DNA of 64,000 bases from Stachybotrys elegans (GCA_020746835.1 JAGPNK010000029.1:62001-126000); one strand, 5' to 3'. Counted from the stretch's first letter, positions 33,593-43,808 are shown. A program made the numbers and translations. The notes: generated by a model not told the origin, from the letters alone.

Positions 33593-34021
33593 GCTGCAGC
33601 AACCTGTACTGGAACTCATGATACAGGGTTATGGGAGGTACAAAGGGGTGATATATTTATTGATGCTGTAGCTGCCCTAGGCCTAGGTGGCTTTGGCGAG
33701 ATTCGGAGTCTCAACCCCGGCGTTGACGTAAACAATATACAGGACGGCGATAGATTCGCTGTACCTTACAGAACAGAGCTGGTTTCTCCTGCCACTTGGA
33801 CAACCTCAGCCTGTACACCTATCCTTCATCTAGGAAGCTGGCACGACTCCCCAGCCACAGAGCCATCTGACTCCATTCTGGATCCCGATATACAAACGAG
33901 CTCTACGGAGCCGGCTATTACTACAACGGAATTATCAGTTACTAGCATATCGACAGGCACCTCACCCCACCTACCACCACAACTTTGCAATCATCAGAGG
34001 AAGTTTTGTTTACAACTTTAA
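33593..34021 (+). pseudogene. LysM-domain protein remnant
   Basis: LysM modules bind chitin or peptidoglycan. An open frame without a start ATG reads CTGTHDTGLWEVQRGDIFID, then ALGLGGFGEIRSLNPGVDVN and IQDGDRFAVPY, the usual LysM order (VxxGD, LNP, hxxGDxhxVP). A Ser/Thr/Pro-rich linker follows and the frame stops at 34021. Later DNA to about 34440 may hold further debris but no clear second module. It follows a chitinase remnant on the same strand, so the pair may once have been a chitinase with LysM modules or neighbouring chitin-related genes. Confidence 0.65.
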
Positions 34022-34441
34022 TGACAACTGACAACATCAAAAACATTAGCGCCACTAGTAACTTCTACTTCCTCGACAGCTCTCGCAGTAACCACACACA
34101 GCAGGAATCTAAGAGCCAAGTTGTCCTAAAACTTCACAAAATTAAATTTTAATCTCCTCTGTCGAAACGACGGTGAGACTACTTGACTGACGAGGATACA
34201 CACAATATCAATATAAGGCGCTTCTGTCAACAGCCATGGAAGCTACAACCAGACTCTGATAGCATTACTGAGCTCTATCAGGGGCAAGGAAGGAGATTTA
34301 TCAATATTCTTTATCCTGGGTACCCGGCTGTACACTGGTGGAAGAGCAGACATTGGATCCGGAGACTTGTCGCAGGGAGATGTATAATAATTGGAAGAAT
34401 TGTGGCAATAATAGTGGGAAGGGCGGGAGAAGACAGCTAGC

Positions 34442-34740
34442 TTGCATTATATTGGAGTACCGAGCCAACTGGATAAAGAAATAGTAAGACTGTAGCTTAG
34501 CCCTTTGGATAGTTAGCAAATAGCGTCTCGGACTGAAATTAGAGCGGGGCTCGATCTTAGCAAGGCAAAGACCTAGTTAACTACCGTGCATGCACTGGTA
34601 ATACATACACACACAATAGCACATAGCTATAGGTTGGGGATCCTTTTAGTCATCCAGAAAAAAGCAGCATAAAGGCATTAGGGACGGTATTTGTGCATAA
34701 AGGATGTCATAGCTTCTCGCGCTTATAAGAGAGGGCTATT
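34442..34740. other. Intergenic, nothing recognised
   Basis: No frame or repeat is supported between the LysM debris and the AT-rich repeat copy. Confidence 0.4.
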
Positions 34741-34935
34741 ATAAGTATGTGGGATTTCCCATTTATATACCCTAATGGAATATAGACCAGTGACTTTAAG
34801 GAGGCCCTCTCTAATAATAAGATAATATTAAATTAATAAATCATAATTAGTTAGAAAATTTAATTAAAAAGGCTTAATATTTATAGTTATAATTAATATT
34901 AAAGTTTTCTAGCTATATATAGTATTTATAAAATA
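34741..34935 (+). repeat. Block A, RIP-mutated copy
   Basis: This aligns with 1041-1250 base for base over long stretches, with C replaced by T and G by A: GAAAATTCGACTGAGAAAAG there is GAAAATTTAATTAAAAAGG here, and CTTTCCAGCCACC is TTTTCTAGCTATA. The transition-only pattern on both strands is the signature of repeat-induced point mutation. Confidence 0.8.
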
Positions 34936-35061
34936 GCCCACTCTATTATTAAGGTAATAAAACATAGCCTAGACCTTACTAAAATAATATATTACTCATT
35001 TTATTTTCTAGAATAAGCCCTTAGCTACTGAAGATTTCTATAAGAAAGTAATAATAAAGAA

Positions 35062-37239
35062 TTAATAAATTAAAAAGAAAAAGAAAAAAAAAACCAAAAG
35101 AAGCAGGATCTTATTAGCCTCTATAACTAAAAGGGGCAGCTTAGCAATAAGTAGAAGAAGCGGCTTTTGAAAGCCTAGTTGGATAGGTTGGGTGTCTGAA
35201 CTCCTATCATAAGTATCCTGGTATTGTTTCAGCATTGCCAATATCTCTGACTTTCGAGGTGTCTTCCAGAAAGCCAGTTTCCTAACCTTCTCTTCCATCA
35301 CACGAGCCTTCTTCGCATCTGAGAGAACATGGTCACCTTCGGAAAGGATACGAGTAAACCTAAACTCGCTCTCAATAACAGATGTACCCTTTCCATCATC
35401 CTCCGCAAGATCGAAGCCATGCTCGACCAGCCGATCTAGAACAATACGGAACTCTTCCACCGTCAAATCACCCCTAAAATTCAGGAACCAACGCATGGGC
35501 GACCCAAAATCGACATCTCCCCTTTTTCTTTTGTCAGCACCCTCGGTGGCTACAGGCACAGAGAGGATCCTATCCACTATATCTGAGTATTCCCCAGGAT
35601 TACAGCGTGGATTGGATAAGATCAGGGTCAGCCAGAGAGACTTTTGCCGAGCGACTATCGCGCCTTGTCTATCCAGCATCTGGCATGCTAGGCGATAAAG
35701 ATCCGTATTGCTGAAAGCCCACAGTCCCAGCAGTTTTAGACATGTTTCCAGTCTTTCGGCCGAGGGCAATCGAGAATTGCGCAGCAGGAACTCAAGAGCT
35801 GAGTTTTGGAAAGTTCGGGTCTGAGTTGGACTTTTGGCCCGATAAAATCTGGCAGTGCAGTGAGCTGTCAAGAGCTCCGCATACACGTCCTGCCAGTCGC
35901 TATTGAACCAACCGCCACGCATATGTGGGAGGGCAAACTCTGCCGCCACGATTGCCGCCTCGCCCACATTTCTCCATTCGTTGAACAGAGAGCGTATAGT
36001 CTTGTCAGTAACGACTGCTCCTTGGTCAAGGAGAAACTTGGCGCAGATTACGAAAGTTTCGCCATTGCAATGCTCCCCTGACAATTGGTCCAATGTGCTT
36101 TTGGGTTGATGAGAGTAGAGGTAGGGAAACTGTAACTCTGCTGGGTCACAATGAAAATTGACATCGGCCCCATGTTCTATTAAGATTCGCAAAGCTGGTT
36201 CCGACGCAATTGAAGCTGCAGCATTGAGTGGCAATATGTGATCCGTAACATTGAGTGGCAATATGGGATAGCAATCCGACTCCTCACATAATCCACAAGG
36301 AAATTGGGTGTACTGGACTTTCGCGCCGGCGGATATCAGAAATTTCATGCAAGAGAGGACTGTGTCTAGATGGTCTTTTGACTTTGCAAGTGAGATAACG
36401 CGAATAAGTGCGGGATTCCCGTCATAGGGATGGCCGTTTACACATGCGCCGGCTTCGATCATGGGCTTGAGTAAATCCAGTGTATCTGGGTGCTCGGCGG
36501 CGTAGTGAAGAGCAGTAGCTCCTCTCCTATCCCACTCGCGCAGATTGACCAGAGAAGCAGCGCTCTCCGAGCCCAGCAAATCATACACTACTTCCTTGAG
36601 TTGAAACTCGACGGCCGTGTGGAGTGCTGTGTCGCCCAGTTCAGCGTCACTCCCGGTATAGTGTCGGATATAGTCAGTGCTAGCACCTCGCTTAATAAGT
36701 AGTTGAGCCGTAGAAATCTTTTCTCCAACCAATGCCAGCAGAAGAGGTGTGACATGAAATTCTTGATATCCCCGCCTGCGACTTCCAATTATCTGTGAGC
36801 CAATGCTATTGATGGTGGCACCAGCATCAAGAAGAGTGCGCACAATGTCGTTATGCCCAAACGCAGCTGCATAGTGCAATGGAGTACCAAGACATCTGTG
36901 AGGTCGTTGACAATTGAAATCCCTCATTACGAATCCGAAAGGAAATCGGGGGTTTGGCGAAGGTCGGGAGGGGTATATCAGATCCAGTACTGCTCTCCCG
37001 CCAAAGGCAAGCGACTTAGCAACAGTGCTCAGCAATCCAGTTCTACACCCCAAAGTGAGTGCTTTTGAGCCTAGCCCTTGGCAATCCTCAATATCTTTGG
37101 TATATAGTACTTCGTCGGCTATAATTTGAATTGACTTATTAAGCCTAGCGACAGTTGCTAGGCTGTTATTGTCGAGTTTCTTGCAGATTTCTAGCAGTAT
37201 CTCGGCTGGCAAAGAGCCTAGATAGTCTCTAGAGCCCAT
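35062..37239 (-). CDS. F-box/ankyrin-repeat protein
   Basis: A single open frame of 725 codons from the ATG at 37239. It begins with an F-box (MGSRDYLGSLPAEILLEICK, then NSLATVARLNKSI) followed by ankyrin repeats: TPLHYAAAFGHNDIVRTLLDAGATIN, VTPLLLALVGEKISTAQLLIKRGA, TALHTAVEFQLKEVVYDLLG and ATALHYAAEHPDTLDLLKPMI, then GADVNFHCDPAEL later. The C-terminal half is helical without repeats I can name. The frame is open further upstream to 37416, but that part is the dispersed block A and is probably not coding. The end of the frame runs into an A-rich tract read as poly-Phe (minus), so the true C-terminus may have been altered when the flanking AT-rich DNA formed. It is likely an SCF substrate adaptor. 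Confidence 0.8.
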   Translation of the reverse strand: MGSRDYLGSLPAEILLEICKKLDNNSLATVARLNKSIQIIADEVLYTKDIEDCQGLGSKALTLGCRTGLLSTVAKSLAFGGRAVLDLIYPSRPSPNPRFPFGFVMRDFNCQRPHRCLGTPLHYAAAFGHNDIVRTLLDAGATINSIGSQIIGSRRRGYQEFHVTPLLLALVGEKISTAQLLIKRGASTDYIRHYTGSDAELGDTALHTAVEFQLKEVVYDLLGSESAASLVNLREWDRRGATALHYAAEHPDTLDLLKPMIEAGACVNGHPYDGNPALIRVISLAKSKDHLDTVLSCMKFLISAGAKVQYTQFPCGLCEESDCYPILPLNVTDHILPLNAAASIASEPALRILIEHGADVNFHCDPAELQFPYLYSHQPKSTLDQLSGEHCNGETFVICAKFLLDQGAVVTDKTIRSLFNEWRNVGEAAIVAAEFALPHMRGGWFNSDWQDVYAELLTAHCTARFYRAKSPTQTRTFQNSALEFLLRNSRLPSAERLETCLKLLGLWAFSNTDLYRLACQMLDRQGAIVARQKSLWLTLILSNPRCNPGEYSDIVDRILSVPVATEGADKRKRGDVDFGSPMRWFLNFRGDLTVEEFRIVLDRLVEHGFDLAEDDGKGTSVIESEFRFTRILSEGDHVLSDAKKARVMEEKVRKLAFWKTPRKSEILAMLKQYQDTYDRSSDTQPIQLGFQKPLLLLIAKLPLLVIEANKILLLLVFFFFFFLIY

Positions 37240-37317
37240 AGTAGAATCAAATATCGTTGCTTTGTCAGATCCGTCTACTCGGGGTCTCCCAAGCAGTAAC
37301 AAAAGATGGCTGTGAAG

Positions 37318-37445
37318 AATGTGGGGTTTCCCGTTCGTGTGCCCCAATGGGATACAGGCCAGCGACTTCGAGGCTCCCTCCGCCGATAAAGACGGTATCA
37401 AATCAATAGATGACACTTGGCAAGTAAATTTGACTGTAAAGGATT
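37318..37445 (+). repeat. Block A, copy at the 5' side of the F-box/ankyrin gene
   Basis: TTTCCCGTTCGTGTGCCCCAATGGGATACA...CAGCGACTTCGAGG matches the copies at 1041, 3877 and 34741. On the minus strand it reads SSIDLIPSLSAEGASKSL, in frame with the downstream F-box/ankyrin frame, so the family may have spread from a gene start such as this. Confidence 0.75.
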
Positions 37446-37610
37446 GGATAAGTATACTTACAAGAGAAATACATAGGAGGGTACAGCACCTAGAAGTTCA
37501 TGACAAAGCCAGTGACAGACACTACGTGGAGCCATAATCAAACAGGGTCAATCGCAAACCCTACCTCAGTCCAAACTAGCCACGCCCAAGCAGTCTAGAC
37601 GACGATACAG

Positions 37611-37925
37611 TGGGCTGTCACCAAGTCAACGCGTGATGATCCAATAATGACTATTGGCACTCCTCCACACACCCAGATCTTACATGGATTAGGCCCCGCG
37701 CGGCAGGCCCACTTATACTATGTAGTAAAAATGGCGATCCTAGAAAGAGCAAGGCGCCAGAAATGGCTCATCCAAATCCAGAAATGGAGGCGACACAAGG
37801 GGAGAGAACTGGCTTAGCAACCGGAACCAGACGCAGCAGAGGGTGGGCTTAGACGAACTTTAACATGGGCAAGTACGGTGCTGTCTTGATGATGCTAAAG
37901 GGAGGAACTTTATGACTATAGATAC
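37611..37925 (+). repeat. Dispersed repeat D, copy 1
   Basis: It shares with 40136-40395 the start GTGGGCTGTCACCAAGTC, then CCAGAAATGGCTCATCC, GGAGAGAACTGGCT, CGGAACCAGAC and TTTAACATGGGCAAGTA. Its end (GGGAGGAACTTTATGACTAT) matches the end of the copy at 40611-40725. Noncoding. Confidence 0.75.
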
Positions 37926-37969
37926 TTACTTACATGTAAATACTATGCCTCGGAATTCTGTCCCTTGTC

Positions 37970-38022
37970 TGGTGGCGTCGAGGGAGGGCGCGAAAGGAAG
38001 AATATTTCATTTCGAAAGGCAC
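37970..38022 (+). repeat. Dispersed repeat E, copy 1
   Basis: GTGGCGTCGAGGGAGGGC and the following 35 bp match 56830-56882, with differences that are largely C-to-T and G-to-A here (CCTTTCGTTCCG there, ATTTCATTTCG here). Confidence 0.65.
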
Positions 38023-38262
38023 CGAAAAGCACAAAAATTCACACCCACAATACCTATATTCGCAGTAAAATTCGCAGTAAAATACTGCTAGACACCTGAA
38101 GACGTTGTTCCATCTCAACTCTGTGATTATCGATACAGAATATATTGGACGAGCTTTCACGCCCCCTCCGCTCATGAGGCTCTAAACAGGCACTTTGGTG
38201 GAACCAGACGGCTTGATGGTTCTAAACAAGACTCAATAAGGACCAAAGACATTCCTGATTTG

Positions 38263-39096
38263 CTAACGTCTGAAGCAGCCCTGAGCCCTGAGCGACAGCG
38301 CCAGGGCTGAGGGTTCACTAACGCCGGGGAATTCTTTCGCATTGCAGACAGTGAACAATTCGCTTTCGACTGTGGCCAGGAAGGGGCGGCGCTTCTCCCA
38401 GCCAGGTAATCCAACTTCACGTTCTGAGCCGACCATGACGACCTTAAACATGAGTCTGTAGGATCCTGTCATGCGGCACGAAAGATCGTCAAAGACGAAG
38501 AAGCAGCCTTTGTCACCATCCTCATCCTCCGCGAGGGAGGATGTCGCAACAACTGAGCCCATTAGAAGGTCTGGGCGATTAGACTCTGATTCTGCCATGC
38601 GAGAGACATCTATCTCTCCAATATCGTCGAGAATCGAGCAGGACATGACGTAACTCTGAGAGAGATATTTCTCGACCTCGGACTCGGATAGTCTGGTACT
38701 CTCGATGACGAGTTCGACTATTGGAGCCGGATCAATCGTTCGCCTGCCCTTCTCACCACGCCCGCAGGACCTAGCGCATTTGGGTTGGTCGTGGATCTTT
38801 AGTTGGAACTCAATGTCACTCAAGACTGATCTTCTGCCCTCCCCTAGGAGATTGGGTATTCGTAAAGGATTTGATCTTATATCAGGCCATCGGTTCATTG
38901 CCGCTGTTGTGGGGATGCCCGGTACATCTTGGCTAAGAGCCCCCAAGGTGCGGTTGCCAAAGTGAGAAGCTGAGACAGAAGAGCTGGGAGCAAGGCTGGG
39001 GGTGGCCCCATGTGTTTCCGTGGGGCAAGTAAACGGAGGGGGTTGATAATGACGTCCCGAGTCATCACTGTCACGGTGAGGAATTTTGGAAGCCAT
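38263..39096 (-). CDS. Velvet-domain regulator
   Basis: Velvet proteins are fungal-specific DNA-binding regulators that link development with secondary metabolism and act as homo- or heterodimers. From the ATG at 39096 the product has 277 residues. A Ser/Pro-rich leader (about 1-85) is followed by one velvet domain. Visible blocks are EFQLKIHDQPKCARSCGRG with RRTIDPAPIVELVI, the middle block SCSILDDIGEIDVS, GCFFVFDDLSCRMTGSYRL with MFKVVMVG, and LATVESELFTVCNAKEFPG with the closing LRAQG. The leader-plus-single-domain layout fits VelB/VelC/VosA-type members rather than VeA, which has its domain at the N-terminus and a long tail. I do not assign a subtype. The frame stays open upstream to 39204, but MASKIPHRD is the better start. 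No intron is needed. Confidence 0.85.
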   Translation of the reverse strand: MASKIPHRDSDDSGRHYQPPPFTCPTETHGATPSLAPSSSVSASHFGNRTLGALSQDVPGIPTTAAMNRWPDIRSNPLRIPNLLGEGRRSVLSDIEFQLKIHDQPKCARSCGRGEKGRRTIDPAPIVELVIESTRLSESEVEKYLSQSYVMSCSILDDIGEIDVSRMAESESNRPDLLMGSVVATSSLAEDEDGDKGCFFVFDDLSCRMTGSYRLMFKVVMVGSEREVGLPGWEKRRPFLATVESELFTVCNAKEFPGVSEPSALALSLRAQGCFRR

Positions 39097-40135
39097 ATCC
39101 GATACTATTGCTTGGGGAGGGCGGAAGAGAGAAATGATCGTATACGCTGACAGTGGCAAAACGTCTCGCTTATTGGCAGTAAGAACAGCAGAACAAGAAA
39201 TCAAAGTACAAAAGGCCGAGGAGTACAGCTACTTGTATCCATCGGCCGCTGGGTTGTGGCTGCAGTGAAAATTTTATTGGTTCAGCTACATGATTGTTTG
39301 CTATTGTTTGCTATTGTTTGTGAGACATAGTGGGGAGCTCATTCATCCAGGAATGTGGGTCAGGAAAAGACGCAGGATTCATGTGGGCGGTTTGTCACGT
39401 TGGAAGGTGCATTGACTTGCCTTCTTGGGAATGGCTATTATTTATCCTAGACACAGCTGGCATAACGTCATTCTTTCCAATCAACAGCTCACCAAGATCC
39501 TGCACCCGAGTCTGACAACATAGGCCGCTTATTTCTAGCAGCGTGCTGAGATCGGAAGAGTTGTAATGATAAGCAATTTCAACGGCTGACGCAGCGACAT
39601 TGATTGGCTGTAGCCAGCCCACAGTGCAAAGAAAGCCAACCATAAGAAGCTTAGTATCGCCAAGCCACGATTCTCTACCATCCGCATTACCAACTGCTTC
39701 GCCTGCCCTGCAAACCATTAGTTCAGCCACATCAAGGGATGTAATGAATCTATTGAGTCGGCGCCCTGGCCGAGCTGACCGAGAATGAAGGTCCCGGGGC
39801 CTCCCCTCGGTCAGACGAAGACGCCACGAGTATGAGTTTATAAGCACGCTCATAGCATTGAAGTCCTACGAGAACAGTCAGAGTGGGGATGTAGGTCTTC
39901 GTCGAAGTAGGTCAAATCTTCATTTTAATCCCGCAGCTTGCCCGTGATGCAAAACCACTGGGTTTTGCTAACTTTCCTTAGCCCGCAACCCAAGAGAGTA
40001 GGGCAACTGAGCATCTTCTTCTGTGGCTTTTCTGACCGGCTAGAGCGGCCCTCGTGTTGAGTTTGAGGTCAGACGGCCTCCCGATAGATCCAAACCTCCG
40101 GCGGACTTGCGGCGAGAAATTTCATGGCCAGGCCA
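39097..40135. other. 1-kb stretch, one unsupported frame
   Basis: A 152-codon frame at 39395-39853 (minus) has no recognisable domain and odd composition. I do not support it as a gene. Nothing else is seen. Confidence 0.4.
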
Positions 40136-40395
40136 ACGATATGGTGGGCTGTCACCAAGTCGGCATGTAATGAGCCAATACCTGGATGATGACTGGCGCT
40201 TCCCACAACCATATCTCGCACGGATCAACCTCCGTGCGGCAGACCCACTAAAGGAGCAAGGAATGAAGCGCCAGAAATGGCTCACCCACATCCAGAAATG
40301 GAGGTAACACAAAGGGAGAGAACTGGCTCAGCAACCAGAACCAGACACGGCAGGGGGTAGGCTTAAACAAACTTTAACATGGGCAAGTACAGTAG
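40136..40395 (+). repeat. Dispersed repeat D, copy 2
   Basis: Matches 37611-37860 from GTGGGCTGTCACCAAGTC to AACTTTAACATGGGCAAGTA, including the paired CCAGAAATGG motif. Confidence 0.75.
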
Positions 40396-40610
40396 AGGCC
40401 ACTTTTTGTGTCGCCATTTCGTGTATTGAGTGGTCTTTCCGCACGGACTCCGAGCTCCACAATGTGGCTGTCACAGTGCGAATTCAATTAGATCATAGGC
40501 ACTCCTCCATAAACACCCTCTTTGTTCAGTCACTTCCAGCCTCAAAAATCCATTACTGGCTTTTTCGTTGAACAAAGTATTTCAGTAATGGGTGTTGATC
40601 CCTAACAGGT

Positions 40611-40725
40611 ACATAACTGGCTCAGCAACCGGAACCAGACACGCCAGAGGGTGGGCTTGGACGAAATTTGGCATGGGCAAGTATTGTCCTAATGATGGTA
40701 AGGGGAGGAACTTTATGACTATGGA
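40611..40725 (+). repeat. Dispersed repeat D, partial copy 3
   Basis: Starts at ACTGGCTCAGCAACCGGAAC and runs to GGGAGGAACTTTATGACTAT, the 3' half of repeat D. It ends about 100 bp before the GT25 gene, so it may supply part of that promoter. Confidence 0.7.
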
Positions 40726-40822
40726 TCTCCTGCTCCAAGCTGCGATAGCTTATACAACGGTCACCGGTACATTCCCTTCTTCTACTTAACGAAGTTAGTT
40801 ATTTGCTCTATCAATTAGAGCC

Positions 40823-42102
40823 ATGATTCTCCGTCGGCGTACCTCTAAACAAGCTACATGCGCACTCGGCGCTATGTTCATTTTTTTAGCCACTTTAAAC
40901 TACTGGCAATCATCTCTCATCTACAATGTCGATTCCGAGGGAACGTCCCCTTCCGGTTTGCTTCATACCCAGAACACCACTCTAGGTGTGAGTTCATACA
41001 GTTCGGTTTATTTTCTAATTATCTAACGCCGCCGCTTAGTTTGAAAAGATATTTGTAGTTGGATTACCCGAAAGAACCGATCGCAGAGATAGAATGGTAC
41101 TCCAGGCTGCTCTCAGCAATCTCAGCATCGAATTCATAGATGGCCCAGACGGGAAGGATGCTGCCGATAAGGCCATCCCAATCAAGCAGGGACACTCTCG
41201 GTTGACTAGTGGCGCACTTGGCTACCAGAGAGCACATATGAATGCAATACAAGCGTATGAGATGGTCGCCCAGAAGCGTTGTCTGTGTCTCTGACCATTT
41301 CTTTCCATAGGGTTGTTGAAAGACAGATATCCTCGGCATTAATCCTAGAAGACGGCACCGATTGGGACATTAGAATAAAGGAGCAGATGCGAGACTTTGC
41401 ACTCTCCAGCCGCACGCTTTTACAGCCTATGCTGGATTCACGGAAATTCGAAGCAGACATGAAGCTTCTAGGAACTGAGCCAGTCCCTGCCCTCCCCCTC
41501 AAGAATTTATGTTTGGAAACCTACCCAGGACTGTTGGCCCTGCCTTCTCTCCTTACGGTGACAACTGGGACGTTCTATGGGTTGGGAATTGTGGTATGAA
41601 CTTTGCCTCCAACGCATATCCTGATACGCCTAAAGGACGTGTGATTCATTTAAACGATATCACGGTTCCTGAGAGGCGCTATCTATGGAGCTTCAACCGC
41701 CCTTTTGCTCTGAAGGATATCTATCCAGAGCATACCCGCGTTGTCCATCACGCACAGGAAGGTGTATGCACTCTCGGCTATGCAGTCTCACAGCGCGGCG
41801 CTCAGAAGCTTCTGCATGAGGTAGGAATGAAAGATGTTGGTGGTGGCTTTGATATTTTATTCAGATACTTTTGTGATGGCTCCAAGGGACGAAGAAGACA
41901 TATTTGTCTAACAGTACAACCAGCCTTATTCCACCATTATCGACCAGCCGGCGCAAAGAGTGCCGGAAGCGGTATCCATGGAGACGATTTCCAGCATAAT
42001 GGTTCAACGGATATGGTAAGATGGAGCGTACAGCTCAATGCAGATTCGCTGCTGGAAGACAAGACAACAATGCGGGATCAGCTACCAGACGGTTCAAGAT
42101 AG
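40823..42102 (+). CDS. GT25-family glycosyltransferase, type II membrane protein, one apparent frameshift
   Basis: Family 25 enzymes transfer sugars in the secretory pathway or to cell-wall glycans. Exons 40823-40987 and 41040-41254 and the region from 41311 join in phase (introns 52 and 56 nt). The N-terminus has a signal anchor (CALGAMFIFLATLNYW). The GT25 start is KIFVVGLPERTDRRDRM. The acidic motif is ALILEDGTDWDIRIKEQM (the usual EDDVDWD has become EDGTDWD), and later come SPYGDNWDVLWVGNCG and VCTLGYAVSQRGAQKLL. Between about 41490 and 41510, next to a C run, the frame changes by one base and no intron fits, so the gene is either frameshifted or the sequence has an error there. The product would be about 390 residues. 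The changed acidic motif also hints at loss of activity. Confidence 0.75.
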
Positions 42103-42144
42103 GAGAGGAATAGCACAGCGAGTATATTTGCTTTGTATCCAGGG

Positions 42145-42399
42145 TAGTTCAAGGTGTGCTTCATCAGTCCCCTTCTCGACCACGAGAAAGTCATGGCAAA
42201 TAGTGGGAGCATCATCTTTGGTTAATTGGACATCTAGAGGGATTAGTTTTGTCTCCATTCGACATTCAGCAAACGTACCAAGTTCGATGACATCCGCCCC
42301 GAGCTCCTTGGCGCCGAGGAACGATCTAATGGTGTTTTCCCCAATTTGCAAGGAGCCAGGATTGTCATTCTGTCCGTTCCCACGATGGCCACTAAGATA
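42145..42399 (-). pseudogene. Glycerophosphodiester phosphodiesterase (GDPD) fragment
   Basis: The piece reads GHRGNGQNDN, LQIGENTIRSFLGAKELGADVIEL and, after a 45-nt intron with GTACGT and CTCTAG ends, DVQLTKDDAPTICHDF and LVVEKG. HRG, ENT, E(L)D and HD are the metal- and substrate-binding core of the GDPD domain. Both the large N-terminal part and the second half of the barrel are absent, so it is a fragment, although its intron is preserved, meaning it was copied as DNA and not from mRNA. Confidence 0.8.
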
Positions 42400-42445
42400 G
42401 GACGACGGACCATGGATTAGTGTCCGCACAAAATGCTGGCGGCCC

Positions 42446-42883
42446 GTGAATCCCGTTGTATGTATGAGCTATGAGGACAGTGAAAGGGGCAGTCCCAACG
42501 AGGCCAAGCAACAACAGGTGCTGGAGAAGAGGTGGCGTATCCTTGGTGAGGAGCATCTCAAGACTATCTCGGCCATGAATAATCTTGCCAGTATGCTTAG
42601 TGACCAAGGAAAGCTTGAGGAGACGGCAGCTATATCTCAGGATGTGCTAGAGAACAGACAGCATATCCTTGGTGACGAGCATCCTGACACTATCTCGGTC
42701 ATAAAAAACCTTGCTTCAACGCTTGCTAACCAAGGACAGCTCGATGAGGCGGCAGCTATGTTTTGGGAGTTGCGGGTGAAGATGCAGCGTATCCTTGGCA
42801 ATGAGCATCCCCATACAGCCCTGATAAAGAATAATATTTTACCTCAACGCGGGAGGTGCTACAACAAATCCCGTCTCCCATAG
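42446..42883 (+). pseudogene. Kinesin-light-chain-type TPR fragment
   Basis: Two to three 42-residue TPR units are visible: RWRILGEEHLKTISAMNNLA, then NRQHILGDEHPDTISVIKNL and KMQRILGNEHPHTALIKNN, with DQGKLEETAAI and NQGQLDEAAAM between them. Such arrays form the C-terminal part of many fungal NLR-like proteins. No upstream NACHT or effector domain is present; the preceding DNA is a GDPD fragment on the other strand. It is probably the 3' end of a lost NLR gene. Confidence 0.75.
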
Positions 42884-43808
42884 AATCTCTTCAGTCTTTG
42901 GCAGTCACGCAAGTGGGCGAAATGGAAAAACAGCAGAAGCTGGGTCGTGAGTCTTTGCGGGAGGCTGTAGGTCGGAAAACTAGTAGTTTTCGTAGATCGA
43001 GGTTCTCACGAGCGAAAAGGCCTTGATGAAGTTGTGTTTCTACATGAACGGCTATATGTGTGTCTATCCAACTAATTGGTATAGCCACTGACGAGTGTTT
43101 GTTTTTTTGTCTTCGTTCCGGTACGGTCGATCGGAAGCTGTCGGCACAAAACAACAAGGCATTCCCAGGACAGATGGTTGTGGCTTCCTTCGCTCACATA
43201 TTAGGGTAAGGTTGGTGGGGGATGGAAGCAACGTGTGGAACGGACCACAGGCGCGGGTGTCGTGCAGACTGTCAACATCAGCCAGACGGGGGTGAATAAC
43301 AACTAAGGCAGAAGAAAGAAGAAAGATTGCAATACCACCTTGACATACTGTAAATTTCAGCTCGAGTATTTGGTGCCATTTACGCATGATTGTTGTGTGC
43401 CGTTCCCGTCTTAATACAACATAGGCAAAGCCCACCATTTTTCTCATGCTGCACTCTACACTTGCTCGAGATTGATAAAAATATACTGTTCACCTCCCCA
43501 GCAGTATCACTTAGACACCACTCATCTGGTGCAGTTTCCGCTTTTTCCTGCTCTAGTGCCTCAAGAATGCTCGAGATAGCTGTCTGACCAAAGTTTCCAG
43601 CCCGATTCACGAAAGCAGCGGGTCATTCTGGTTTGTGTTTGTTCTTCTTCTGAGCTGTGCCGTGCAATCGATTATCTTGGAAACCTAAAATGAATCTTTA
43701 GCCTGGGACAACAGTATACAATCCATACGGTCCCATTTAATTATCTGCAGCCTCTATCCAAGATGCAGCAGCCCAGCAAACCAAATGTACACCATTGTCC
43801 CGGGCATT
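42884..43808. other. Intergenic, nothing supported
   Basis: Frames of 70-130 codons on the minus strand (for example 43380-43610) have no family signal. No repeat is seen. Confidence 0.4.

Noticed and set aside
39395..39853. 152-codon minus-strand frame
   Set aside because: No recognisable domain, no intron evidence and no repeat or neighbour context to support it.
43064..43610. Minus-strand frames of 70-130 codons
   Set aside because: Overlapping frames with no domain and no consistent splice model.
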